A stretch of 64,000 nt of DNA, taken from Telmatactis stephensoni (taxonomy: Eukaryota; Cnidaria; Anthozoa; Actiniaria; Isophelliidae). The stretch lies in NCBI GenBank assembly GCA_029948255.1, contig JALIZF010001796.1, positions 606,001-670,000 on the forward strand. Direction: 5' to 3'. Shown here in pieces: positions 43,801 through 55,900 of this stretch. Each line of letters begins with the position of its first letter. Within the stretch, counting starts at the first letter, position 1. The notes beneath the pieces are model-generated. The model had not been told where the DNA came from, searched no databases, and saw nothing but the letters and a program-made list of their open reading frames with translations. The translations under genes were made by a program, and so were the position numbers.

Positions 43801-46771
43801 AGATACGTCAAACTTGATATAAACCAGTCGTGAAGGAGACAACTCGATAGAACAACGGCGGAGGATTTTGATCAAAAACTTGAACTAGTTCTAAGTTCTT
43901 TTAAAGAAAAAGGTATTAATCTTGTTCTAAAGAAATTAATAAGATATTATTAATAAGAAAGATTTGATGGCAATTCGAAAGAAGATGGATCTAAATCATC
44001 GATGTTTAGGTTTGCATCTAAACTTGAATATTCCTCGTTTGGATTCGTAAACAGGGACTTGCGACTCGCGGTTCGATAATGTGGTGAATTCACTCTTAAA
44101 GCCTTTCTTTGTGCAGAGCTAGGACTTTTCCCGATCGGTGTTAGAGGAAGATTGGTGAACTTTCTGCTTCGTGGTTTTCCTCTCGGGAGTTTTTGCCGTT
44201 GCCTTCTTTGCTTTTCGAGATAAAATATCGTGGAACTGGAAGAAGTTATTGGTCTTTCGTAAGCAGGTACTACATACTAGCTGGGACAATTCAGGATGAT
44301 TTTCTAATACAAATCCAACGGTGAGGAGACGATCTGCGAGAACACAATTAAAACCTTCTCTGTGGCATATTTTGAAGAGATTCGCAAAACTCTTGAACGC
44401 GCAGGATTCCAACTTAACCCTTAGGTTTATGTCGCACAAACGACATACATCATTGTTGGTATTTTCTTGCTTTCTGCCTCTATATATAATTTTTACTTAA
44501 ATTTTGCTTTAGTGTTTGACATGTTTTCACATGTGAAATGTTTTGGTTTTATGACAGTTCGCGGTTGTTAGTATTTACGTTGTACGTTGACCTTGAAATG
44601 ACCTCGCAATTTGATTGGATGGTTTTGACAAGTGTTACTTGAGAAACGCAAGAAACCTGCATAATTAATTAGGGGGCGTTCCGAATAAACCTGGGTGATG
44701 TTTGCAGGCCCTTCCTTCCTTCCTCTCCCCCTCCCCTTTTCCCCTCTCTTCCTAAGCCCCTCCCCCCTCCCTTTTAGGGCCGCTACGCAGGCTATGTAGT
44801 AATATGTGTGTGGAACTTGTTCATGCACAACCACTGCTGTTTGTTGTAATGCCTCTGCAAACATGCTTAGCACATGTTGAAACTCCATTAATGGTCCCAT
44901 GGCATAGCTACTTTATCAATCATTATCTGTTATGGTGCCTGCACATACAAGCTCAGCATATATTGGCACTCCACTATTCCTAAAATTTAATTATATTGAT
45001 TAAAAGATAGGAAGGTGGAAATCCTGTGGTCTTGGATTGATGAGTCTTAGGATGTTTTTCCATTTAGTGGAACCATTACTGGCCAGAATGGCCTGGTTTC
45101 TTAGGACTGATTCCAGCCAGCTACATGACATGTATCATTTTAAGAACTGGCCGTTCTGGCCGGTTGGTTCCACTAAATGGAAAACTCCCTGATGTACACC
45201 AAGGTTGAGGTATGTCACCTCTACTTACAGGATCCAGTCCGTAAAGTGACCACCAGTAGTCTACAGATATTGATAAACCAACATAAAATGATCTACATAC
45301 AAAGAAGCAAACACAAGCAATATATCAATATTTTTGTCACAGTTAAGTACTGTATCTCTATATGTTAGTGTGAGTAAAGTTGTTATAAATTTATATATAT
45401 TTATATTATATAAATTTATTTATTAATTTATACTACCAAGTGTATGCAAATGAGCCACATGTACTAATTTCAGTTTACAAGAAACTGATTGCAGTAGAGG
45501 GTCTCATTTTAGATGAAAACAATATGCTGTTAATTGCAGTACCTGATCACATGACACAAGACAAAAATATCAGCTCTAGCTGATCACAAGATGGACAGCA
45601 TCAGAAAGAGCACCTTTAAATTAGCATTTTGAAAAAGAGTCTGAGTGTTTTAGTTAATGTGAAGGCTAATGTCACATGGCAGGACTTTCTTGCAACATGA
45701 CTTGCAAAAATATGTTGCAAGTTGCACAAGTGTTTTTCACGTCTGACATCCACTCATGTGACTTGAAATTTTCATTTTTTCCGTATGAAAAGTAGAACTG
45801 GCTTCTACTTTCTGCAGTAATTTTGCAAAAAAATTGCATGTGACATAATGGTCCTGCAAATACAACTTGAGATTTTGAACAGCTGAGCAGATTAAGAGCC
45901 TATCTATAATGAACCAACTGAAGGTTAAAATGCAAACAAATATGGTGGATGAGGACTTTCCTACATCTGATTTTAGAGGAAAAACAAGAAAATGACTCTT
46001 TTTATCGTGGCCTTTCAAACAGAAAATGCGTATGTGGTTCTTTTAACTTGCGATACTTTTTTTGCAAGAAAAATTGCAACTGATACATATAGCTTGTGTG
46101 ACATAGACTTGTCAGGAGCAACTTGCAGCATTTTTTTCATGAGACAAGTTGCAAGAAAAATCATGCCGTGTGACATAGCCATAGGCAAGGAGAGTATTAT
46201 TGAAAACCTATAATTGAAGCAGTGCATGTATACGTGTAGTTGACAAGTGCCATGACTATAACCTGATTTCCAGATGTCATCCACTTTTTGTAAAGAATTT
46301 CAATTTCAAAAAATCCACTTTAATTTGTAAAAAATTTCAATCATCTTCTCCATTCATCAAAAAAGGCTCCAACTCAGCAAAACACTAGTTTTTTTTCTGA
46401 TTATGTCGACCATTCTGTATATTTTGTATTCAGAGTTGATATTTTGATGCCATTAATCCTGCAATTGGGCCTATTGAAGCGTTACGTTCAATGACTCACC
46501 TAAAGAATCTTCCGATTCCTTCAAATCCCACTCTTATTTTTCTCCTATTAGCAGAGTCCCATACTTGTGCTTTGTATAATGTATACCCTAACAACCCTGA
46601 ACTTAGTAAAACTACAGGCCACTTCTTAGATCGTCTCGATTTTGGGCCTGCTTGTGTTGTCAGCCACCTTGCAGGGCGGTTTCCAGGACTGATCTTCAAT
46701 TTGTAATAAACTAGTCTAAGACTTCTTGAGCAGCAAAACTTGGTTAGATTTGGAAAAATATAAAATGTCAT
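37875..46771 (-). CDS. ADCK5: ADCK5-type atypical (UbiB/ABC1) mitochondrial kinase
   Basis: Fourteen exons on minus, all in phase, 551 codons: 46500-46771, 45229-45292, 43213-43389, 42869-43033, 42136-42249, 41503-41634, 41240-41323, 41080-41161, 40650-40728, 40493-40584, 39480-39663, 38328-38402, 37983-38078, 37875-37914. The N-terminus is basic with a hydrophobic segment ([20 protein letters not shown]), fitting mitochondrial import and membrane anchoring. Family motifs: [10 protein letters not shown]; the KxGQ motif in [10 protein letters not shown] (about 145-148); [11 protein letters not shown]; catalytic-lysine region ELAVK (226); HGDPHAAN (356-363); LDHGLY (DFG-equivalent, 380); [21 protein letters not shown] proteins are linked to coenzyme Q and lipid metabolism; the substrate of ADCK5 is unknown. 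Oddity: the usual HxDPHPGN is HGDPHAAN. The start was chosen at 46771 because an upstream in-frame start would overlap the divergent gene. The last, 40-bp exon is the least certain. Confidence 0.93.
39948..40092. mobile_element. MITE related to the forkhead-intron MITE
   Basis: Left AGATTTCGTATGACTGTGAA and right TTCGCATTCATACGAAAATC are inverted. The interior contains repeated CGGCAC/CACGG words. Its ends match the element at 17428-17512; a further partial copy is near 47830 (TATGACTGTGAAAATGGCAC). In intron 10 of the ADCK5-like gene. Confidence 0.65.
41747..41963. mobile_element. MITE with GACACATGATGCAACATTT ends
   Basis: Left CACATGATGCAACATTTCCT and right AAATGTTGTATCATGTGTTC are inverted over about 37 bp. 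The interior consists of GCAACAT/ATGTTGC words. Intronic in the ADCK5-like gene. Confidence 0.7.
42515..42660 (+). mobile_element. Degenerate SINE (family 2-like)
   Basis: AGTTGGCTGAGCAGTGAGAG resembles an A box. TAGATTTCATTCCTGGATGG is a degenerate B-box region. TTGTTAGTTTGTACTCTCTT and CAGTTTTCTCTGGTTTTC correspond to the family 2 body. Intronic. Confidence 0.5.
43604..44794. mobile_element. Mutator-like DNA element, 1191 bp, with 9-bp target duplication
   Basis: The ends are TAGCCTGCGTAGCGGCCCTA and its inverse. Similarity between the ends extends about 120-150 bp through purine/pyrimidine-rich tracts to GGAAGGGCCTGCAGACA and its inverted counterpart, then CCCAGGTTT. It is flanked by the direct repeat TGTAGTAAT (43595-43603 and 44795-44803). 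Long TIRs with 9-bp duplications are the signature of Mutator-like elements. It carries one short ORF and no transposase, so it is non-autonomous. It sits in an ADCK5 intron. Confidence 0.8.
44119..44471 (-). CDS. Small C-x-x-C protein carried by the Mutator-like element
   Basis: An open minus frame of about 115 codons. It includes [15 protein letters not shown], then [40 protein letters not shown] and [14 protein letters not shown], ending in a basic Lys/Ser/Thr-rich tail. The paired CRLC and CSTC motifs resemble a ZAD-type zinc-binding N-terminal domain of DNA-binding proteins. There is no ATG at the obvious start, so it may be spliced from an upstream exon or be a fragment captured by the element. 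No catalytic domain was seen. Confidence 0.45.
45055..45188. mobile_element. MITE with TTTCCATTTAGTGGAACCA ends
   Basis: Left TTTTTCCATTTAGTGGAACC and right GGTTCCACTAAATGGAAAAC are inverted. Inner CTGGCCAGAATGGCC and GGCCGTTCTGGCCGG also pair. 130 bp, intronic, just downstream (on minus) of ADCK5 exon 2. Confidence 0.8.
45667..46187. mobile_element. 520-bp TIR element
   Basis: Left GGCTAATGTCACATGGCAGG with ACTTTCTTGCAACATGACTT is the inverse of right ACAAGTTGCAAGAAAAATCA with TGCCGTGTGACATAGCC. The TIRs are about 60 bp. The interior repeats TTGCAA words. Lies in ADCK5 intron 1. Two short ORFs inside are unrecognised. Confidence 0.7.
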
Positions 46772-46944
46772 TTTACTGTAAAAGAGAATTTGGAGAGAAT
46801 AACAATGTTTCCCTTGATCAGTTCCATAACATGGACTTTGCAAAGACACTCTAGTCTCAGTCTCTCGCGCACTCAGGAAACCCAACCCCACGCTGGAATA
46901 TAAAGCGTTGAGCGAAGTCTCAAGTCTTCCAAAGTCTGAAAAAG
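46772..46944. promoter_or_regulatory. Shared divergent promoter region (ADCK5 / dehydratase)
   Basis: Only 173 bp separate the chosen start codons of the minus-strand kinase and the plus-strand dehydratase, so transcription in both directions must start here or within the first exons. A TATAAAG at about 46899 could serve the plus direction; no clear counterpart was seen for minus. The arrangement is seen; bidirectionality is inferred. Confidence 0.5.
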
Positions 46945-49900
46945 ATGGCCTCAAACCTCAGTCATTTGAAGGTAAGAACTTATAATTGAGCCTTAGTTTT
47001 TCAGTGACTATTCTATTTATCTAGTTACGTGAAATATTTGCATGAAATGCATCAAAGCGCAAATTTGATGGAGCGGGACACGTCAGTTGTGCCAAGTCCC
47101 GTAATGGGTTTGTAAACCTTTTTCAGAAGGCAACCATAAGCTTATATCTTATTCAAATGAACTATCTTTAATATGTTAGTAAGATATTATTAAGATTTTG
47201 TGCACCATTTAATATAAATTCAGATGGTTGGCCTTGCAGGAATTTAGATCACGTGACACGTTAATGCATGGAGGACAGCTGAGTTTTCAGGAATTGATTA
47301 TACCCAAATGCATGAATAAGACATGGCAGCCATCTATATCTTGTGAAAAGTCAAGTGCCAAGAAATTGTTTTGTCCATAATTCATTATGTGATAAAATTA
47401 TTATGGACACAGGAAGCCCAAGTTCATGCACAAAAGGGTGGACAAATTCATTCTTGTCCCCAGAATCCATGGTGATACCATCCAGTGGAAGGCATCGCCT
47501 GGATGGTATCACTGTGGGCTCTGGGGAGGAGAATGGGACAGATTACATTAAATTCATGAATTTGATTTTCGTAGTAAAATAGTAGTATATATTTTTTTTT
47601 CAAGAATTGTAAAGCGTTGTTGAACGAAAGGATATTGACGCTATATAAAATATTATTATTATTATTATAGTAAACATTCAAGGTTGATTTATGAAGAATT
47701 TGATGCATTGTATTTTAGACCAACAGTAAAGTTCTAACTGGTGATAAAGATGATCAAAAGAGCTGGATTAAAAAGGTTAGCTTGTGAAAGACACATCATG
47801 CTAAGCATCAAATACTGTTCAATGGTTATATGACTGTGAAAATGGCACTGTCACAGCATATATTATGGTCATAGCAGGAATTCGTTTAGATTAGATGTTT
47901 TTTATAGAAAACATATACAGCCACGAAGCATTGTCCTGGGAAGGGTACCCCAAATATTTTGGGCAGGGGTGCTTGTAAAATCAGTCATCTGGTTCCTTTT
48001 AGGGTGTCTCAAATGTTATGTGACTACCAGAGATTAAGCTGGTACTTTTTAGGGTTTTTTTATTGAATAAGATGCCCTCATAAGCTTCACAAGTAGGTGC
48101 TAGATGATTCTGTCTTTAATAAGTACTATAATTAAAACTGAAAAATTTTACATAATTTATTGCTTTTGAGTTGGTACCTTTTAGGGGGAAAATCATGTGT
48201 TGTACGTCATGCCCACCTGGAACATAGTTTCTAAAGTCATTTTCAAAATTTCCAACAAGCTTTCCCACCCTTGTAAATATAGAAATTATGGTCTGTTTGA
48301 CACGTTAAATGTAACTATGCTCTCTTTCCAGTTAGATCTTCTCAGTTAATTAAAATGATTTTCCCTTTTTATTTTATAGATGGGTGCGAGAGCACATCTG
48401 CGAGCAATTGGATTCAAGGTACTTGGTGTATCCTGTACTGTCATCAATAAGCATGGTATCAAAGGGTTGAATCTGTTTGTGGGGTGATCATAATTTACCA
48501 ATTTTTATTAGGGAATAGTGCTTGTGCATCTGTAGCCTACTGAGATGACTTTTCCAAAATACCTTCAGGACCCTTTGGACAGTTTCCAATTACTATAACA
48601 CGGCATCCCCTGAAGAATAATTATTGATCTGCCCCTGTCTTAAGACATGACTCATAGAAATGAAATGATTGTATTGATATAACTAAAAATTAATCAGCTA
48701 TTGTTCTTAGGATGAGGATTTCTCTAAGCCAATTATCACAGTTGCTTGTTCTTACAGCAACATTTTACCTTGCAATTTTCACTTCAGGTAACAAAATTTG
48801 TTAGGCCCAGTTCATACATCAAACTTTGGCCGTATCAAATTATCTGATTGACTTTGAGATCAACTGAAATCCATTTAATTTAGTGTCTGATTCAAACACC
48901 AATTTTAATACTGCTGCTTGTAATTAACTTTATCTGAGCATACAATATAAAAAGGTAGCAGTTTAATAATTATATTAATTGTAAGCAACAAAGATAGCAG
49001 AATTTCATAAGCTTCAGATTCCTGATATTTCAGCAGCTAAGCAAGTGCCAAGAACTCCTATTGCAGACATTGGTTCTTGTGCTTGACACCAGGCTAAATT
49101 TGTACAAGGCAATTTTACCTATTACAAACATTGGTTCTTTTGCTTGACACCAGGCTAAATTTGTACAAGGCAATTTTACCTATTACAAACATTGGTTCTT
49201 TTGCTTGACACCAGGCTAAATTTGTACAAGGCAATTTTACCTATTACAGACATTGGTTCTTTTGCTTGACACCAGGCTAAATTTGTACAAGGCAATTTTA
49301 GTAGTTTCACATATATTATAAACTGCAGTGCATTTGACCATAGTTAATAGAGGGAAATGGTTAGGAAGCCTTTTGTTACATTTCTTTGTTCTAGTCTGGA
49401 TGTTGAACTGGTCTTGACCATGCACAAAGTTTGTTTAAATTCATTAGAAAATGGCTATATGAATGAACCGAAATGTTGTCTATTGGATTATTTATTGAAA
49501 TATTCTAATATAATTAATTTTGAACTAGAATACATCGAACAAGCAGCGGAAAAGAAACATTTGGGTTCAGTTGCTCAACCATGGCAATTAAGGCGAAACA
49601 ATGAAAAATAAAAGATTTGTGCACGGTCACGGTTGAAAAAAATGAACAAAGACATATAACAAAAGGCTTCCTAACCAGTCCCCTCTATTAACTATGATTT
49701 GACCAAAAGTTCAATGTCTGAATACATGCTGAACTTTTACCATTTCGTGTGACTGGATCAGTTGATTTTAATTTCAGCACATTTATTGAAGAATCAATGG
49801 ATTCTTCAATAAATTAATTGATTAATAAATAAATAAATAAATAAATAAATTAATTAATTAAATTAATTAATTAATTAATTAATTAATTAATTAATTAATT

Positions 49901-52900
49901 AATTAATTAATTAATTAATTAATTAATTAATTAATTAATTAATTAAATTAATTTCAACAAATAAACTGGTTCAGACGTTCTTACTTCTCGTGTGTAAAAT
50001 TGAACTATTAGATTTGACACGGCAAATGTTGGACGTATAAACTGGGTTGTAGATGTTCTTCAGTTTGTCACAAATTTGAGTGAATGATAATTTCTTTGTT
50101 TAATGACAGAGAACTGGCAGATCATGTTGTTCAAGTAATTGAATCACTTGGAGGTAATTATTCTGGCTTGTAATACATGTATGAGTCCTTATTACTTTCA
50201 TTTTTTATATTCAGTTTCTGTCAACCACTTTATACATTTGTGCTTGCATTCTTTTTATCTGTTATTCCTCATCCATCCATCCATCCACCCATCCATCCAT
50301 CCATCCATCCATCCATCCATCCATCCATCCATCCATCCATCCATCCATCCATCCATCCATCCATCCATCCATCCATCCATCCATCCATCCATCCATCCAT
50401 CTATGCACTCATTTATTCATCCATTCATTCATTCATTCACTCATTCATTCATTCATTCATTCATTGATCCATTTATTTTTTTGTTTATTCATTTATTTGT
50501 TCATTCTATTTATCTTCAAAGGAAAGGCTTGTTTAAGTTACACCCCGGTTATCAGTGATGCTGAAACATGTGTACGTATGTAGTTGTTTTGTTCATTCAT
50601 TTATTTGTTCATTTTATTTATCTTCAAAGGAAAAGCTTGTTTAAGTTACACCCCAGTTATCAGTGATGCTGAAACAATGGTGTGTAGTATGTAATTTGCA
50701 TGCAAACAAAATTTTCGCCATCCAGCTATATGTAACACTAATAGTCCTCTTCACAGTTCTCTGCACCATCTTGAAGGTAGCCATGCCTTTGCATTGAAGC
50801 AAGACAAATGGTGAGTGTGCAATGATAGAGACCTGTGAATAATTGTCCTAGGTGTTAAAAAAGGTATCTATCATTGCATGCTCACTGTTCATCTTGCTTC
50901 TATGGAAAGGCATGGCTACCTTTCAAGATGGCACAGGGAACTATGAAGGGGACTATTAATTGATTTCTGTTTCTATGACCCAATTTATATGAATATATCT
51001 TAGCTATCCACCTAAGTTAACTCTCACAGTTATTGTGGATAACTTGACATACTTATAAAGAAATTAATTGTGCAACAAAAATATTTTATGATGAGAAAAA
51101 CACTTTGCATTCTCAATTAGCTTCCGTTGACATCAGCATGACGTTGGAGGAGGTTGGGGTATTGCAATAATCCATGTTTTTACTGCCTTGGTGATCAGTT
51201 GGCAGCTTTATCACATAAGTACTAAATAAAGAAATGTCTAATGTCTATGTCTATTTTGCAGGGGACTGATAGCATGAAATATTCTTTGGTGTCGCGTGAC
51301 TGCATTGCAGACTGTGTGGAAATCATGTATTGCGGTTACACAGGGGTAAGTATCCAGCAAGATGTTGAATAATGTCTTGAATTAATGATTAACTATTTAG
51401 GTTTCAGGTGATTTTTAATATATGTGATTTAGTAATAAAAGAATCTTGAATCTTGAAATAACCATCTTAACTCATTTATACAAATATTATGAGACTTTGG
51501 GTGTTAACAAGACTGCAAGCACCCATGAAATTTGGCTTAAATTTTTTAAGACTCTCATTTTTATGGGGAGACCATTCAGTACCCTTGAAGAAACCCCCTT
51601 GAACTATTAGCTACATTGTATTATTAATGTGTTTTTGTGTGTTTATTTAACTACGTTAATATTTTCATTAAATCTAACAGGATGCCATCATTAGTTTAGC
51701 TGGCTGTGATAAGACTATCCCTGGTGTAATGATGCCTTTAGCTCGACTTAATGCAGTAAGCATTAACTGCTGTACATTTGTTTAGTGTATATATTATGTG
51801 ACTGAAGATTATGCCACATGAAAACTTAATAGCATGTGCATTATTGTAAAAAAAGATTTCACATTAATTGTACCATGACACAGAATACCTTAACCACTGC
51901 ACTGTCTGTGTGCAGTAAGTTTCCATGTATGGTCAGACAATTTGCAATCATGTAGATCAGTATGCCACAGTCTTGAAATATGAGAAAGGGTGTGGTCTTT
52001 TGAGCTAAGTGATGTTTATAGAGTGGAACCTGGCTTCATGGACCCTACGTTAATATGAACACTCCCTCTCAACCCCATAGTGTACCATGTTTACTGGGTT
52101 TCATTGTAGTTCATACAATTCTACTTGTTTTTCCTCTGATAATTCATTACTGACCAATTAAATTTCTTACATATGACATGATACTTAACAAAAATTTGCA
52201 GTTGGCAGTTGTTGAAATTGTACGTAAATTATGGCTGTTAATATAGTTTATTTGGTTTTTTTTCCTGGTAGTCAGCTGTGGTTGTTTATGGTGGAACAAT
52301 GCCACCTGGGTGTGGAAAGAAGGATCGTCACAAAAACCTCAGTGCTGGAAGTCCATTTGAGGTAATCACACCTCAGGAGGGACTCCTATATAGAACAGTG
52401 ACAATGCTAGTTACGAATTTTGAAAAGAACCCCCCAAAACTGTTCTATTTCTTATCTTGGGTATCTTATTTACTGAAGACACCTCAGGTAACTTACCAAG
52501 GTACAGTTAAGTCTCTTGTAGTCTGATAATATTTGAGACAAAGGTCTAAAAGGTATCAGACAACTGATTGTTTGTTCCTGGTATGATGAGCATCCCTTGA
52601 TAGAGTCTCCCCTAATGCTCACAAGATATTTTCATTTTGACATCTTGTTGCAACTGAACTGATGGGACAAGCTTGCATCTGATGAGTCCACATATAAACA
52701 CTGTGTACCATGTACATTTGATAAATTATACATTGCCCATGAACACGACGCCACAACTTCTGAAATCATTTTAAGTGAGAGGTGCTTAGTTGGTTAGTGT
52801 GTACCTTCTTTGTGTTTGCAACTAAACAGTATCCAATGTATTTTCTAGGCACAGGGTCAATACAGTAAAGGTTTAATTGACATGGAAGACTTACTGGATG

Positions 52901-55900
52901 TTGAGTGCCATTCTATTCCAAGGGCTGGAGCATGTGGTAAGAATGATGTGCATTTGCAATAAAATTGCTTTTCAAATTGTCACTCTTGTCCCAAAACAAA
53001 ATTGCATGTATATAGCCCCTTAGACAATCTGCCATTCATTAAGCATGTCATTACATTCTGATTAGTTTTGTCACTACTTTTTGCTGTGTTTTAGGTGGAA
53101 TGTTTACAGCTAATACAATGTCATCAATAGCTGAAGCTTTGGGTTTAACTCTACCAGGTATATAACAAACTGTATTATATCAGCTTATATTACATGATGA
53201 TAAAATATTGTATTATTTATATATTATTTCATTTACCTGTCATAGGAAGTGCATCAGGTGTGGCAGCAGATGAAAATAACAAGGTATTACATTCATGAAC
53301 AGAGTGATATACAGCGAGGAAGGTTTAGGTAAACAGGATTGCAGGTATTAAGTAGGAGCACCTGTAGGTGGCCAACTGGCCGACTGACTGACTGACTGAC
53401 TGACCAGATGACCGACCAACTAACTGACCAACCAACCAACCAACGAAATGATCCACTGACCCAAGGGCGGATCCAGGATTTTTCAAAGGTGGGGGTCACG
53501 TGACGTTTACAAACAGGAAACCCAAACGAAAAGGTCTTAAGCCATTGAAACTCGCTGAAAATATGGCATTAATTGCTTAGACTAGTGATATATTTACAAC
53601 TGAATGGGTAGAGGGTTGGCATTGCTTAGTGATATTTCAATGAATGTTAAAAGTGAGTCTTTTCACAGAAAAAATTACTGCTGTCGCAAATTCATGACAT
53701 ATTCATTGATAAACACGAGGGGGGTCCTGACCCCCGCGACCCTCCCCCTGGATCCGCCCTTGTGACCAACTGAATGACTGAACAACCAAATGAGAAAATT
53801 TGTACAAGTGAATTGCTCTGACACTCAAATTCTATTATTAAAGGCTACATCTCAGAAGAAAAAAGAATGTGAAGCAGCAGTTAAAGCATTATTTGCTTTG
53901 ATGGAGTCTGGGAGGAAAACCAGAGATATTATAAGTAGAAAGGTATACTTGCTGCTTAGGCTATTATGATATGAGAAATAAATGAATAAATGAATGGATG
54001 GATGAATGGATGAATGATTTAAAGAATGACTGACTGAATGAATGGTTGAACAAATAAATGAATAGAGGAATGGATGGATGAATAGATGAATAGATGAGTG
54101 GATGGGTGAATGAATAATGGATGAATTGAAGAGAAAGAGGGAAGGCATTTGGAAGTAAGAAAAGCAAAATGTAATGTGGATGTTTTGTAGCCAAACTGTC
54201 ATAATGTCATAATTTGTAGCAACCCTAGTCAGGGAGCTAATAATAAAGTATGTATGTATGTATGTAATGTCCCTAATGGTGTCAACCTCTTTAAAGTTTT
54301 TCTATTCGTGCTTTCATGAATATTATTAATGTTTACTCCTCAGGCGTTTGAGAATGCCATCACTGTCATGTATGCTCTGGGTGGATCAACCAATGGCGTT
54401 CTGCATCTTCTTGCACTTGCTCATGAGTAAGTCGTTAAGCTTTAACAAAGAATAGTCGTCATGTGATGTTTAACAAAGAATAGTCGTCATGTGATGTTTA
54501 ACAAAGAATAGTCGTCATGTGATCTTTAACAAAGAATAGTCGTCATGTGATCTTTAACAAAGAATAGTCGTCACGTGATGTTTAACAAAGAATAGTCGTC
54601 ATGTGATCTTTAACAAAGAATAGTCGTCACGTGATGTTTAACAAAGAATAGTCGTCATGTGATCTTTAACAAAGAATAGTCGTCACGTGATGTTTAACAA
54701 AGAATAGTCGTCATGTGATCTTTAACAAAGAATAGTCGTCACGTGATGTTTAACAAAGAATAGTTGTCATGTGATGTTTAACAAAAAATAGTTGTCATGT
54801 GATCTTTAACAAAAAATAGTCGTCATGTGATCTTTAACAAAGAATAGTCGTCACGTGATGTTTAACAAAGAATAGTCGTCATGTGATGTTTAACAAAGAA
54901 TAGTCGTCACGTGATCTTTAACAAAGAATAGTCGTCATGTGATCTTTAACAAAGAATAGTCGTCACGTGATGTTTAACAAAGAATAGTCGTCATGTGATG
55001 TTTAACAAAGAATAGTCGTCACGTGATGTTTAACAAAGAATAGTCGTCATGTGATCTTTAACAAAGAATAGTCGTCACGTGATGTTTAACAAAGAATAGT
55101 CGTCATGTGATCTTTAACAAAGCATTGTCATCACGTGATCTTTAACAAGCATCGTTGTCACGTGATCTTTAACAAAAATGATGTCACGTGATATTTAACA
55201 AAGCATCGTTGTCTCATGATGTTTAACAAAGTATTGTCACATGATCTTTAACAAAGTATTGTCGTCACATCTTTAACAAAGCATTATGGAAACACTAACA
55301 TGTTTTGTTTTTCAGAGCTGAAGTCAAACTAGAAATCGAGGATTTTAACAGAATAGGAGGAAAAGTCCCAATTCTTGCCAACGTAAAACCTCATGGCAAG
55401 GTAAACGGGTTTTCACTTGTATATTACACACGCTTTGATTGGTCGAGAACCACGCATGATTATAGTACACACGCATATATGACGTCATTCAAAGTACTAT
55501 ACGCTCTGATTGGTTGAAATTTTCGATAAACATTGCATAAAACGAATAGATTCATGGCGTATGTTGCATCTATGCATTTATCAGAGTACAGATGCACTGA
55601 AAAATGGAATCTGTTTGTTGAATAACTTTCACGTGTCCGATGTTTTCTTCGTTTTTAGTACCAAATGGCTGATGTTGACAAAGTAGGGGGGCTACCTGTA
55701 AGTACATTCCGTAGAACTAGAGGGTATACATACTTGACGCCAGGGCATACCATACTGAGAACCTTTTCTGAAACAATGCGCGCACCGTTGAGTGTGGCAG
55801 GAAACGATAAAATAAGTTGCAGAAATAGCCACTGAATTCGAGCTCTCAGAGAGTTCGACAACGAACTGACTGAACCTAAGAAAAAAAACCTTTTGTGGCA

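Noticed and set aside
46496..46954. 152-codon ADCK5 first ORF starting at 46954
   Set aside because: The upstream start would overlap the start of the divergent dehydratase and adds sequence without family similarity. The ATG at 46771 gives a mitochondrial-type N-terminus and correct phase.
50139..50558. ORFs encoding [12 protein letters not shown] repeats
   Set aside because: They are translations of a (CATC)n microsatellite in an intron, open in several frames.
54427..55295. Regular 28-bp repeats that superficially resemble a CRISPR array
   Set aside because: The units are directly tandem with no unique spacers, lie in an intron of an animal gene, and have no cas genes nearby. It is a minisatellite.
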